Shown here one piece after another: positions 25,948 through 34,870 of a DNA stretch of 64,000 nucleotides. The notes beneath the pieces were generated by a model. That model ran no database searches, was not told the DNA's origin, and worked only from the letters and a program-made list of their open reading frames with translations. Each line of letters starts with the position of its first letter. The first letter of the stretch is position 1. Origin of the DNA: Chitinophaga eiseniae (lineage in GTDB: Bacteria; Bacteroidota; Bacteroidia; Chitinophagales; Chitinophagaceae); the NCBI RefSeq assembly GCF_012641265.1, contig NZ_JABAHZ010000006.1, positions 1 to 64,000 on the forward strand. Reading direction: 5' to 3'. The position numbers and the translations under genes were made by a program.

Positions 25948-27750
25948 CTTTACCGTTAGGTCGGTACGCAATTCCTTACGCGACATTTGTTCCAGCTGCA
26001 CCTCCGGCTTAAAAGGCAGGCTGGATTCATTATCGCTGATCGTCACCTTTTCACAGGCGGTGAGCTTAAACGCTGCCCGCTCCGCTCCTGCCGGCAAGTA
26101 ATCTTTCATCCAGGTAAAGCGGTTATTGCGGAAGATAAGATGGCCGGTACTCCTGGCGGTCAACACCGGGTAGTCGTATAATTTAAAGGTATTGTCAGTG
26201 ATACGGATATTCCGGTGTACCATATATCCTGGCACCAGTTCATGATTTTCCGGCGCAATGGCAATGACGTAATTGTCCGGCGACTGGTTATACCCCACTC
26301 CTTCAAAAGTATTACCCGTAATGGATACATCCTGTACAGGCCCCGATTCGTACCAGCTGCTGGCGTCATCGGCGATCAGGATCGCATGCATACCGGTGCG
26401 GTAAAATGTGTTGTCGGCAATCACTACCTTCTTGCGGGTAGTTACCAGTAATCCACGGGTATTGACGCCTTCAAAAATACTATTTCGTATTGTCACCGAC
26501 GGTGTCCAGGTAATATTCTCGAGGCAGTCGCCAATGCGGGTGGCAGCCGGTACGTCCTTGTCGAGCGTGACTTCCATTTCACGTGGCGATAACATTTTGG
26601 CATCTGCTACTTTAGCCATGCCATACCCCTGCAGGGCAGCGCTATGTACCAGCATTATGCTGTCGCCGGCAAAGAAGGCAGCGAAGCCATAGGTTTGGTG
26701 GTGCATAAAACGCAGCTTCAATACCCGCGATGATATTTTTTCAGCGATTTGCAGATGCGTGCCATGCACGTTTACCGGGTCATCATGCAAGCCCTTAAAG
26801 TGGGCCCCGGTAATGGTGATATCGCCTTTACAACCGGAGAAGTGCATACCATCCGCAAAGGAAGCCATGGCCCTTCCACTGTGGGAAGCCGGCATAATCC
26901 GTACACCGCTATAATGAAGATTTTCACAAAACTGCGCTACAATGCCCAGGCCATGCATATAATGCATATTGATATTTTCCAGCTGTATGTTGCGGCAATG
27001 TTGCATAAAGGCGCCTACCTGGTCACGGATACCATCCCTGACAGTTAAGATATTACCCGGCACCCCTTTGAATGAGGAAAAGTCGCCGGTAAACTGTACC
27101 ACACCCGGCGCCAGCAGCACAGCTTTGCTTTTATAAAAAGGACTCCAGGACGAGTAAGTATACATACCTTTCGCAGTGTCTGCCAATACCGCGTGGAACT
27201 GCTGCAGTTTCCATTTCTCCCCATACCATTCCAGTCGCTCATCGAGAATGGCAAACCTGGAATCCCGGTGAATAACAGCGGTTACCTGTTGTGGTGTAAC
27301 TGTTCGCAGCGTCATTTCTGACATGGAAGGACGTTCTGCGTTTACACTGATATTGCGCAACCTGATATCTTCACAATGATCAAACAACCAGGTGATCATC
27401 TTCCCGTGAAATACCAGCGAAGCGCCATGCCCCTCGATGGTGAGCCCCTTAAAGTTCTCAAAAAACAATCCGATGGTTTTTATCTTGTCGGGCACTTCCT
27501 CTTCATCGGAAGTATTGGAAATAAAGTACGTTTTCTTTACGGCACTGTCGGGATAAAAATCATAGCGACCGGGCTGGAATTCCAGTACGGCGCCGGGAAT
27601 ATTTCTACAGGCGGCAATGGCTTCCTGTACTTTCACCGTAGCATCTTTAAAAGTGTTGGGTGGCATATTCACGGATATGCGCTGCTGGCTGGCTACTGTG
27701 AGCGACAACAGCAGGGCCGGAACGATGATCAAAGCGGAAAAGCGATTCAT
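25945..27750 (-). CDS. GH110-like alpha-1,3-galactosidase, secreted beta-helix
   Basis: 601 residues, signal peptide ending near TVASQ (about residue 21). The chain is a right-handed parallel beta-helix with repeated short strands (ITITGAHFKG, VTIRNSIFEGVNTRG, VSITGNTFEGVGY, IRITDNTFKLYDY). The conserved signatures FADGMHFSGCKGDI (about 298-311) and GLHDDPVNVHGTHL (320-333) are those of family GH110, inverting exo-enzymes that remove terminal alpha-1,3-linked galactose from glycans such as blood group B and linear B structures. It would act in the periplasm or at the cell surface. The GH110 assignment is made from motifs only. It lies 116 bases after the NRAMP-like gene on the same strand. 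Confidence 0.85.
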   Translation of the reverse strand: MNRFSALIIVPALLLSLTVASQQRISVNMPPNTFKDATVKVQEAIAACRNIPGAVLEFQPGRYDFYPDSAVKKTYFISNTSDEEEVPDKIKTIGLFFENFKGLTIEGHGASLVFHGKMITWLFDHCEDIRLRNISVNAERPSMSEMTLRTVTPQQVTAVIHRDSRFAILDERLEWYGEKWKLQQFHAVLADTAKGMYTYSSWSPFYKSKAVLLAPGVVQFTGDFSSFKGVPGNILTVRDGIRDQVGAFMQHCRNIQLENINMHYMHGLGIVAQFCENLHYSGVRIMPASHSGRAMASFADGMHFSGCKGDITITGAHFKGLHDDPVNVHGTHLQIAEKISSRVLKLRFMHHQTYGFAAFFAGDSIMLVHSAALQGYGMAKVADAKMLSPREMEVTLDKDVPAATRIGDCLENITWTPSVTIRNSIFEGVNTRGLLVTTRKKVVIADNTFYRTGMHAILIADDASSWYESGPVQDVSITGNTFEGVGYNQSPDNYVIAIAPENHELVPGYMVHRNIRITDNTFKLYDYPVLTARSTGHLIFRNNRFTWMKDYLPAGAERAAFKLTACEKVTISDNESSLPFKPEVQLEQMSRKELRTDLTVK

Positions 27751-27866
27751 GTATTTATCTTCATTGACTGTTCAGAAGTACTTTATTATATGGAGATACA
27801 ATAAACAGCATAAAGTGAATCACTCCTAATCCTTTTCTCCCCAAAACAAATACTATTTTCATCCTC

Positions 27867-29201
27867 CTAAAAGAGAGAATAAATCAAAGCCGCAGCGGCA
27901 GCCGTCATCAGCACGAGCGTGAGTGCCCCCAGGAGGTTGGAAAACCAGGAGTTGGTATATTCCTTCATGATTTTTTTATTGTTGCCGATATGCATAATCA
28001 TAGCAATCATCACAGGAGCCGTTAGCCCATATACAACGGCAGTATAGAGCAAAGCCTTCATGGGACTAACGCCCAGGAAATCGAGTGATAACCCTACCAG
28101 GAGGGAGATGATGATAGAGATATAAAACGATTTGGCTTCCGCGAATGTTTTGTCCAGGCCTTCTTCCCAGCCCAGGGTTTCCGCCAGCATATAAGACTGC
28201 GAACCCGTAAGTACGGGAATAGCCAGCAACCCGGTGCCCAGCACCCCCAGGGTAAACATCAGGGAAGCTAGTTTGCCAACCAGGGGTTCCAGCGCTTTGG
28301 CCGCCTGGTCTACAGTTTCCACCTGGTTGATTCCTGCAGAAAATAATACACTGCCCGTAGTAAGGATAATGAAGAACATCACGATGTTGGAAAACAACAT
28401 ACCAGCATTCACATCTGTTCTCATGTCTTTCAACATCCGTTTATCTACCCATATGCCCTGCGCTCCGTTCTTCCCATTACCGCTATGCTCCTGCTCTTCC
28501 GCTTCCATGGTGGTTTGCCAGAAAAACAGGTAAGGAGAAATGGTGGTCCCTAAAATGGCGACAATGATGGAGAGATAATCATTATTCCATTGTATATCGG
28601 GGATAAAGGTGTGCTTCAAAATGTCCATCCAGTTGAGCTGCAGGAGGAAAGGCACTACCAGGTACAGGAATAGCGATACACAGAGCCATTTCAGGATCAT
28701 GGCAATTTTCTGATAAGAATACCGGATGATCATAAACATCATCAGGGCGGTAATAGCCACGCAAAATACCCATACCGGCACGGTGGGCACCATCATATGA
28801 CATACCGCGCCCATTCCCTGTATATCAGCGCCTACATTAAGCGTAATAGCCGGAAAGCTGAACAACAGCATCAGGTATAATACCGGGCGGGGATAATATT
28901 GTTTTAAGGTAACCGTTAACCCCTGGGAAGTGACGATACCGATACGGGCGCACATGCCCTGTACTGCAGCCATCAGCGGAAAGCTGAGCAGCGCCGTCCA
29001 CAGTGTAGCCAATCCAAATTGTGCGCCGGCCTGTGAATAGGTGGCTATGCCGGAAGGATCGTCATCACTGGCGCCGGTAATCAGCCCCGGACCTAATTTT
29101 TTAAGGAATCTGCCTATGAGTGTGTCAGCAAATTTTTTGCGCATGTACCAGTCAAATAAGGATTTCAAAAGTTGCCCAAATTTAAACATAAAACAGCGCA
29201 T
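27867..29201 (-). CDS. NRAMP-superfamily divalent metal transporter
   Basis: 444 residues with about 11 membrane segments. Segment 1 has GASDDDPSGIATYSQAG, where NRAMP transporters have DPGN; segment 6 has GTTISPYLFFWQ where they have AxxMPH. The first Asp is kept, while the metal-binding Asn, Met and His are replaced by Gly, Ser and Tyr. Such changes are known in NRAMP-related magnesium transporters, so this protein may prefer Mg(II) or Mn(II) over iron. That is inference. Start codons at residues 1, 5 and 20 are all possible; the region before Met20 is poorly conserved in type. It follows the terminator of the large polysaccharide locus, so it is a separate unit. Confidence 0.88.
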   Translation of the reverse strand: MRCFMFKFGQLLKSLFDWYMRKKFADTLIGRFLKKLGPGLITGASDDDPSGIATYSQAGAQFGLATLWTALLSFPLMAAVQGMCARIGIVTSQGLTVTLKQYYPRPVLYLMLLFSFPAITLNVGADIQGMGAVCHMMVPTVPVWVFCVAITALMMFMIIRYSYQKIAMILKWLCVSLFLYLVVPFLLQLNWMDILKHTFIPDIQWNNDYLSIIVAILGTTISPYLFFWQTTMEAEEQEHSGNGKNGAQGIWVDKRMLKDMRTDVNAGMLFSNIVMFFIILTTGSVLFSAGINQVETVDQAAKALEPLVGKLASLMFTLGVLGTGLLAIPVLTGSQSYMLAETLGWEEGLDKTFAEAKSFYISIIISLLVGLSLDFLGVSPMKALLYTAVVYGLTAPVMIAMIMHIGNNKKIMKEYTNSWFSNLLGALTLVLMTAAAAALIYSLF

Positions 29202-29212
29202 TCACATGGGGT

Positions 29213-29246
29213 ATAAAAAACAAAGGCCGATCCAGGTGGATCAGCC
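29213..29246 (-). terminator. Intrinsic terminator of the polysaccharide locus
   Basis: On the minus strand a stem of GGCTGATCC and GGATCGGCC (29225-29246) around a 4-base loop is followed by TTTGTTTTTT. It lies 22 bases past the stop of the last locus gene (DUF4434) and before the NRAMP-like gene. Confidence 0.85.
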
Positions 29247-29267
29247 CCGTTTTAACAACCGTTCCCC

Positions 29268-30200
29268 TCAGAACGTGTGCATATATTCCTTGTACCGGTT
29301 GTACAAGTGTCCCGCCTGCAGGTAGGCCGACTGGGGACTCATAAAGTGTGAAAATTCAAAAGTGATCGCCTTATCATAACCGGCTTTCCTGGCTGCTTCC
29401 AGCTTAAGTCGCAGTTTTTCAAATTTGATGGGGAAAAATTTGATGGGCATGTCCCGGTCAAAACTTTCAGCATTGGTCCAGCATTGCAGTCCATAACGGT
29501 CTGCCATCATTTTATTTACCCGGAAAAAGTCTTCCAGTTCATGGTAATCGATATGTCCATCCTGGAAAGCAACGGCATCCACCGCACCGCGGATGCCATC
29601 GAAGATTTCGCTCCACTCTTTTTCATGTTCCTGCAACGATACCGCATCTGCCTTGGTGAGACCGGCAGACGCCGCCATTACAGCTTTTTTCCCATCTATC
29701 CAGGGCGATATCAATGTAGGCAGCCCGTTACTCACTTCCTTGCATTGCAGGCCCAGCGTGCGGAATGCGGTAGCGGCGCCTTTGGTTTTGCGGCTGATCT
29801 CCATACTGAGATACCAGCCTTTAAAACTTTTATGATGACCATACGTTTTCCACACTTCGTCTATCACAAAGCGGTTGCTGTCAATTTCATGATACATGTC
29901 GCCGGTGTCCCAATATTTGCCACTATCATACAGCCCGAAATAAAACTGCATATCCATTTCATCGGCCAGTTCCAGGTACATCTTTACCAGGTCGACCGGT
30001 GGCTCATAAGCGCCGAATTCCTTTATAAGGTAGCGGGAGGGATAGGTCAGAAATTTACGATAACCGCTACGAATCAGGATAACAGTGTCGATGCCGATGG
30101 CTTTCATATGCTCAAAATCTTTCCGCCATTCTGCCCTACCCCAGTTCTGATGCGGGATATCGTGGCTGATCTCATCTAAGAAAGTGCCGGTAATTTTCAT
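29268..30200 (-). CDS. DUF4434 TIM-barrel protein, cytoplasmic, putative glycosidase
   Basis: 310 residues, starting directly with strand 1 of a barrel (MKITGTFLDEIS) and having no signal peptide, so it is predicted cytoplasmic. The pattern of a DUF4434 (glycoside-hydrolase-like TIM barrel) is clear: FEHMKAIGIDTVILIRSGY, LADEMDMQFYFGLYDSGKYW, FKGWYLSMEISRK, LQCWTNAESFDRD. Glu134 (in GWYLSMEIS) and Glu245 (in WTNAESFD) sit at barrel strand ends where catalytic acids lie in related hydrolases. No activity is established for the family. It is the last gene of the locus, its ATG directly abutting the stop of the SGNH gene, so it probably processes an imported sugar. Confidence 0.82.
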   Translation of the reverse strand: MKITGTFLDEISHDIPHQNWGRAEWRKDFEHMKAIGIDTVILIRSGYRKFLTYPSRYLIKEFGAYEPPVDLVKMYLELADEMDMQFYFGLYDSGKYWDTGDMYHEIDSNRFVIDEVWKTYGHHKSFKGWYLSMEISRKTKGAATAFRTLGLQCKEVSNGLPTLISPWIDGKKAVMAASAGLTKADAVSLQEHEKEWSEIFDGIRGAVDAVAFQDGHIDYHELEDFFRVNKMMADRYGLQCWTNAESFDRDMPIKFFPIKFEKLRLKLEAARKAGYDKAITFEFSHFMSPQSAYLQAGHLYNRYKEYMHTF

Positions 30201-30884
30201 TTATAAATATTTTTTTCGTTGCAGTATACTTTTCCAGACCAGGTACCCGGCGCCTTTTAAATGCAGTCCATCGTTGGTATAATCGGTACTCAGCTTTCCT
30301 TCACTATCGCACAGGGCATCGTGCAAATTTACGTAGGTGTATCCCCGTTGTACCGCCATGCGTTCCAGCTGCTGGTTAATAGCGGCAATTTGTGCTTCCT
30401 TGTGCTGATGCCGGGCAAACTCCGTAAACTGATCGTTGGTAGGCAGGATGCTTTGTACATATAGCTTGGTGGCGGGCGACTCCCGGCGGATACGATCCAC
30501 GATCTTCGCATAGTTGCTGATAATCACACTATCGGGTACGCCATTGGCCAGGTCGTTGATACCGATCATGAGGAAGATGCGGGAAGGCTTACGGCGCGTG
30601 ACTTCCGACAACCGGTTCAAAATACCCGCGGTCATATCGCCGCTGATACCCCGGTTCTTGATCTTACAGTTTTTAAACAGATCTGCCCATTCTGCGATAT
30701 CTGTAATACTATCTCCCAGGAAAATAATTTCGCCAGCCTCCGTATCAGGGATCAGGTTAAACTGCGTTACCTTTTGCCGGTAATAAGTGCTGCCATAAGT
30801 ACTGTCGTACTGGGCGGCGGCACTCAGCGGCAGCAGCAGCCCCGCTGCCAATATCATGCGTTTCATCATATTATTCCGTTTCAA
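30201..30884 (-). CDS. Secreted SGNH/GDSL hydrolase
   Basis: 227 residues with a signal peptide ending at SAAAQ (residue 25). All SGNH blocks are present: nucleophile Ser59 in FLGDSIT, Gly79 in NRGISGD, Asn110 in MIGINDL, and Asp205/His208 in DGLHL. Enzymes of this type remove O-acetyl or other acyl groups from carbohydrates, and some are sialate O-acetylesterases. The coding region overlaps the end of the symporter gene by 14 bases and abuts the DUF4434 gene, so expression is coupled. It resembles the other SGNH gene of the locus (same blocks and order); the pair probably arose by duplication. Confidence 0.9.
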   Translation of the reverse strand: MKRNNMMKRMILAAGLLLPLSAAAQYDSTYGSTYYRQKVTQFNLIPDTEAGEIIFLGDSITDIAEWADLFKNCKIKNRGISGDMTAGILNRLSEVTRRKPSRIFLMIGINDLANGVPDSVIISNYAKIVDRIRRESPATKLYVQSILPTNDQFTEFARHQHKEAQIAAINQQLERMAVQRGYTYVNLHDALCDSEGKLSTDYTNDGLHLKGAGYLVWKSILQRKKYL

Positions 30885-32787
30885 TAGCTACAGTAGCGGC
30901 TACAGGATGAACAGTATTCGTATCTTCTGCGGCGGTGATATGCAGACGGTCGTACCAGGTAAACTTCAGCACCACCATGCAAACCAACCATACACCCATG
31001 GCCAGGAAGCCTTTCTCAAAATAACCAAAAACAAAACAGATCGGCATAATCACCATACTCATTTGCCAGCAAATGCCTATCAGTATATTGAGGATATCCC
31101 ATTTGAGCTGCCGGTTAGGTACAAAGCCGGGATCTGCGGCCCTGACCCAGCGGGCTACCGGCTTCCACCAGCCCCAGGGACGGGTGTTGGCGTAAAAGCT
31201 GGTGAGCACCTGCTGACTGGGAGCAGGCGTGAGTAAACAACCCAGCACACTGCCTGTCATAGAAAATGCCAGGATGATGAAGAAAGAAATTAACGTACCG
31301 ATACCGCTCCCAAATAAATCGGCGTACTGCGGGAAATAGGCCGTGGCCAGTAATCCCATGAGCTTAGGTACGAAGGTGGCGGAAATAAGCCCGGTGAGCA
31401 TGCCCGAAAAATAGCCATAGCCATTGAATCGCCACCATATCCATTTCAGCACATTGGCCGCGGCATAGCCGCCATAAAGCGCCGAAGAAATCCACAAGGT
31501 GAGGGAGCTGAGCGAATTGGCAAACAAACCAAAGATGCAGCCCGTAAGGATTACCGCGATAGAAGTAACATAACTCCACTTCACATAATGGGAAGGCGCC
31601 TCGTTGGGCTTAAAATACTTTTTATAAAAATCATTTACTAAATAAGCAGGGGCCGCATTCACGAAAGCGGAAAATGTACTCATAAAAGAAGCCAGCAAAC
31701 CAGCCAGCACTACGCCTCTTACGCCGGCAGGCAGATAACCGCCCACCACTTTACTCAATATCACTTCAAAGTCGGGCTTTTGCTGCGCCTGCAATACAGG
31801 CATGAAATAGTTAATACCAATCAGCGTCAACGCGCTCACCATCATAAACAAGGGGATATACAATACCAGGTTGGTAAAGCCGGTGAGCATAGCCGCCTCT
31901 TTGGGTTTCTTGGCACTGAGAATGCGTTGCATATCAAAGCCGGGCACGGGGCCCGCGAGACTCGAAAATACGCCTTTGGCAATCATCATCATTACCAGCG
32001 CACCAAACCAGGTAAATCCATCTTCCGCCACTTTCTGGTTGGCCTGTGGAAAAGAATTGCTCCAGTTGACATCCAGCTTCCAGGATGGCCAGAAATTATT
32101 CCACCCCTCCGGTAAGCGATGATGCAACTCAGTGTAGTTTACATCATGTACGGCGTAAGTTACCACCAGTACACAACTCACCAGCAAAATACCATATTGC
32201 AGCACTTCTGTGGCTACCACACTATACATCCCTCCTTTTACGGTGTACAAAGTAGTCAGCGCTACAATGATCACCGCGTATGTTTGCTGACTGCTCAGCA
32301 AAGGATTCGACAGGTCCCAGGGCAAAATGGTAGCGCTGAATTTGCCAATGCCTACAAATACGTATCCTATAAACCCGATTACGCTTACGATAGCAAAAAG
32401 CACCACGATAATGTGTGCCAGCCGGCCTCCCCGGTCATCGCCAAATCGTTTGATGATCCAGTCGGCGCCGGTCATGGCATTACTTCGCCTGATCCAGATG
32501 GCCAAAAATACCATTACAAAAATCTGGTTCCAGATAGGCCATAGCCATGGCAGCCACGCCGCTTTGAAACCATATACAAAGAGCAGCGCCACATAAAAGG
32601 CCGTGCCGCTTACATCAAACATCCCGCTGCTATTGCTGAATCCCAACCAGTACCATTTGATATTATTATCTCCCAAAAAATAAGATTGAATATTTTTGGA
32701 AGCTTTCTTTGATATCCAGAATCCAAGCCCCACAATAACGGCCAGATAAAGAAAGATGATCACAATGTCTATCGACGAGAGATTCAT
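30871..32787 (-). CDS. Sodium:solute symporter (SSS/SLC5 family)
   Basis: 638 residues with about 14-15 membrane segments. SSS landmarks are SYFLGDNNIKWYWLGFSNSS at the start and TVKGGMYSVVATEVLQYG in the middle, then GVVLAGLLASFMSTFSAFVN, the segment that holds the second sodium site. The C-terminal extension carries additional membrane helices beyond the ten-helix core. SSS transporters import sugars, sialic acids, amino acids or vitamins with sodium. Its place between two SGNH esterase genes in a polysaccharide locus indicates import of a monosaccharide or small oligosaccharide derivative released in the periplasm. It starts 21 bases after one SGNH gene and overlaps the next by 14 bases. 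Confidence 0.93.
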   Translation of the reverse strand: MNLSSIDIVIIFLYLAVIVGLGFWISKKASKNIQSYFLGDNNIKWYWLGFSNSSGMFDVSGTAFYVALLFVYGFKAAWLPWLWPIWNQIFVMVFLAIWIRRSNAMTGADWIIKRFGDDRGGRLAHIIVVLFAIVSVIGFIGYVFVGIGKFSATILPWDLSNPLLSSQQTYAVIIVALTTLYTVKGGMYSVVATEVLQYGILLVSCVLVVTYAVHDVNYTELHHRLPEGWNNFWPSWKLDVNWSNSFPQANQKVAEDGFTWFGALVMMMIAKGVFSSLAGPVPGFDMQRILSAKKPKEAAMLTGFTNLVLYIPLFMMVSALTLIGINYFMPVLQAQQKPDFEVILSKVVGGYLPAGVRGVVLAGLLASFMSTFSAFVNAAPAYLVNDFYKKYFKPNEAPSHYVKWSYVTSIAVILTGCIFGLFANSLSSLTLWISSALYGGYAAANVLKWIWWRFNGYGYFSGMLTGLISATFVPKLMGLLATAYFPQYADLFGSGIGTLISFFIILAFSMTGSVLGCLLTPAPSQQVLTSFYANTRPWGWWKPVARWVRAADPGFVPNRQLKWDILNILIGICWQMSMVIMPICFVFGYFEKGFLAMGVWLVCMVVLKFTWYDRLHITAAEDTNTVHPVAATVAIETE

Positions 32788-32808
32788 GTTCTGCTATTGA
32801 TAAATGAA

Positions 32809-33480
32809 TTAAATTAATCGTTGTTGTTTCAGCACCTGTACCCATTTCAGGTAGCCTTCCCCGGAAAGATGCAGCCCATCGTATGTATAGCGGGCATCCA
32901 TTTGCCCGGTGTTATCGAGCAGCGCATCATAAACGTTTACAAAGGTTAGCTGCAAGCTGTTCGCCATCTCTTTGAGCCCTGCATTAAGCGCAATAATTTG
33001 TTCGTTAGTGCCGGTATAGTACTGGCGTCCTATCAGCTGGTTATTGATAGGTAATACACTTTGTACAAAAATGCGGGTACCGGGAGAAGCCGCCTGCACG
33101 GCGCTGATAATGCGGCGATAGGTAGCCACAATAGATGCTGCCGGCATATGCTTGTTGAGATCATTGGTACCCACGAGGATAAACAACTTCAATGGACGAT
33201 GCCGGATCACTTCATCTACCCGGGCCAGCAAACCATTGGTATTATCGCCGGCAATCCCCCTGTTCAGGATGTTGGCCTTCCCCAGGAACTCGCACCAGTC
33301 GCCCCACTGCGTAATACTATCTCCAAAAAATATTACCGGCTTTTTAGCTACCGGCAATTGACGGAAGTAAGCCGTACGGCTGTCGTACAAATAATTATGA
33401 TAGCTGGAATCCTGCGCCAGCAGCGGTATTATACCGCCTATACATCCCAGTAGCAACAAAGGAATACTTTTTAATGTCAT
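32809..33480 (-). CDS. Secreted SGNH/GDSL hydrolase, second copy
   Basis: 223 residues with a signal peptide (about 1-22). Conserved blocks are nucleophile Ser55 in FFGDSIT, Gly75 in NRGIAGD, Asn106 in LVGTNDL, and Asp201/His204 in DGLHL. It is a periplasmic esterase candidate, likely removing acyl groups from the locus substrate before import. It is similar in length and block layout to the hydrolase at 30201-30884, but the two differ clearly in sequence. It lies 6 bases after the DUF5009 acyltransferase gene and 21 before the symporter gene. Confidence 0.9.
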   Translation of the reverse strand: MTLKSIPLLLLGCIGGIIPLLAQDSSYHNYLYDSRTAYFRQLPVAKKPVIFFGDSITQWGDWCEFLGKANILNRGIAGDNTNGLLARVDEVIRHRPLKLFILVGTNDLNKHMPAASIVATYRRIISAVQAASPGTRIFVQSVLPINNQLIGRQYYTGTNEQIIALNAGLKEMANSLQLTFVNVYDALLDNTGQMDARYTYDGLHLSGEGYLKWVQVLKQQRLI

Positions 33481-33486
33481 ATCGTT

Positions 33487-34866
33487 TTATGTTTTCCAAT
33501 ACCATTGCCGGCGGGTAAACCAGGCGGCAAGGGCGGTAACCAAACCAGTAAACAAAAATCCTCTTAACACACCGGTAGCTGCCTGCTGCCCCATGGCGTC
33601 AAAAAAATGGATAACACCGGTGAGCTGCAACAGCGGTAATAACAACAGGTTGCCCGCAACATAGGCCACCATTGGATTACGGCCGGCAACAGACAGGTAA
33701 TGGATGATGATTTGCCCTACCCTGCTGTATTGCAATGCGTACAGGATAATTAATACCAGGAAGGCAAGGCCGGTAGTAACAAAGTAATAGCTAAACGTGG
33801 CGGGATCTTTCTTTATGCCGCCCTCAAATGATTCAAAGCACAGGCCCAGTACAACAAGATAAGCACCCGTTTGCAAAAAAAGATACAATAACTGAAAATG
33901 TTCCCGGCGGAGACTTGCCACGGCCAGGTAGCAGAGCAGCAATCCAGCCAGCGTAGCCACCAGGTTAATGGTAGTATACCGGCCAAACAACAGGCATACA
34001 TTGCCTATCAGTATGGCCGCTGCAAAATTACCAGCCAGCCTTATCCGGACTATCTCGCCGGCATCCGGCGCTTTGGTGGCTGCGCCATATTGCAGCATCC
34101 AGTCGCCGGCCAGTGTGCCGGGCAACAGGATAAACAGATATTTCAGGAAGCCTGCCTGGTACATCCAGGGAAGCGGCGACCAGTGAAGCCAGGTATAACA
34201 CCAGTTACCCGGCTGCGTTCCGCTCAGGTAAATACCCGCCAGCAAAGGCAATAATGCCAGTCGCCACAGCGGATGATTCCTCGTAATATACCACCAGCAA
34301 ATACCAGCAAAGGATACATTGGCCAATATCAGGATAATAATGTCACTGTTGTTTAGTGAAAATCCTTTGTTGTCGTCAAAAGGCAACACATATAACAACA
34401 CCGCCGTAACCAATACCGCTACTCCTTTGAGGATACGCCATAAGCGGCTACCAGCAGGCGATTGGAAGAACAAAATAAATAGCAGCCCAAAAGCCAGGAT
34501 GGCAACTCCATACCCCATAGCACCCGGCGCCGCGTGGGCCATTTGCCGGGAAAAGAGGGCAAAGAACACCAGCAGCAGGTAACGTTTCACCGCCAGTCCT
34601 GCTATGGCGGGAAAGCCTGCTTTTTCCTGTATCCTTTTTTTGAGAGATAAGGGAATGGCAGCGCCCATGCTGAACAGGAAGAACGGAAATACGAGGTCTA
34701 CCCAACTGATACCGGGCAGCTGCGGATTGAACTGATGTGCAGGAGGCGGTTCCTGCGCATGATACATCCAGGCAGGCAGTATCCCGAAGGCAATACTGCC
34801 TGCCAGCACCATTCCGAAAATGGCCAACCCTCTTAAAGCATCCAGGCTCTGATTACGTTGCTTCAT
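33487..34866 (-). CDS. NagX/DUF5009-type transmembrane acyltransferase
   Basis: 459 residues with about 11 membrane segments. The N-terminus SLDALRGLAIFGMVLAG, then His44 in a loop, and GISWVDLVFPFFLFSMG match the heparan-alpha-glucosaminide N-acetyltransferase/NagX/DUF5009 group. There, a loop His is thought to pass an acetyl group from cytoplasmic acetyl-CoA to the amino group of a glucosamine on the other side of the membrane. Related genes occur in bacterial chitin and GlcNAc utilisation loci. Here it would re-acetylate an amino sugar in the periplasm, matching the AGE epimerase of the same locus. The family call is firm, the reaction inferred. It starts 4 bases after the GHL10-like gene. 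Confidence 0.85.
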   Translation of the reverse strand: MKQRNQSLDALRGLAIFGMVLAGSIAFGILPAWMYHAQEPPPAHQFNPQLPGISWVDLVFPFFLFSMGAAIPLSLKKRIQEKAGFPAIAGLAVKRYLLLVFFALFSRQMAHAAPGAMGYGVAILAFGLLFILFFQSPAGSRLWRILKGVAVLVTAVLLYVLPFDDNKGFSLNNSDIIILILANVSFAGICWWYITRNHPLWRLALLPLLAGIYLSGTQPGNWCYTWLHWSPLPWMYQAGFLKYLFILLPGTLAGDWMLQYGAATKAPDAGEIVRIRLAGNFAAAILIGNVCLLFGRYTTINLVATLAGLLLCYLAVASLRREHFQLLYLFLQTGAYLVVLGLCFESFEGGIKKDPATFSYYFVTTGLAFLVLIILYALQYSRVGQIIIHYLSVAGRNPMVAYVAGNLLLLPLLQLTGVIHFFDAMGQQAATGVLRGFLFTGLVTALAAWFTRRQWYWKT

Positions 34867-34870
34867 AGAT

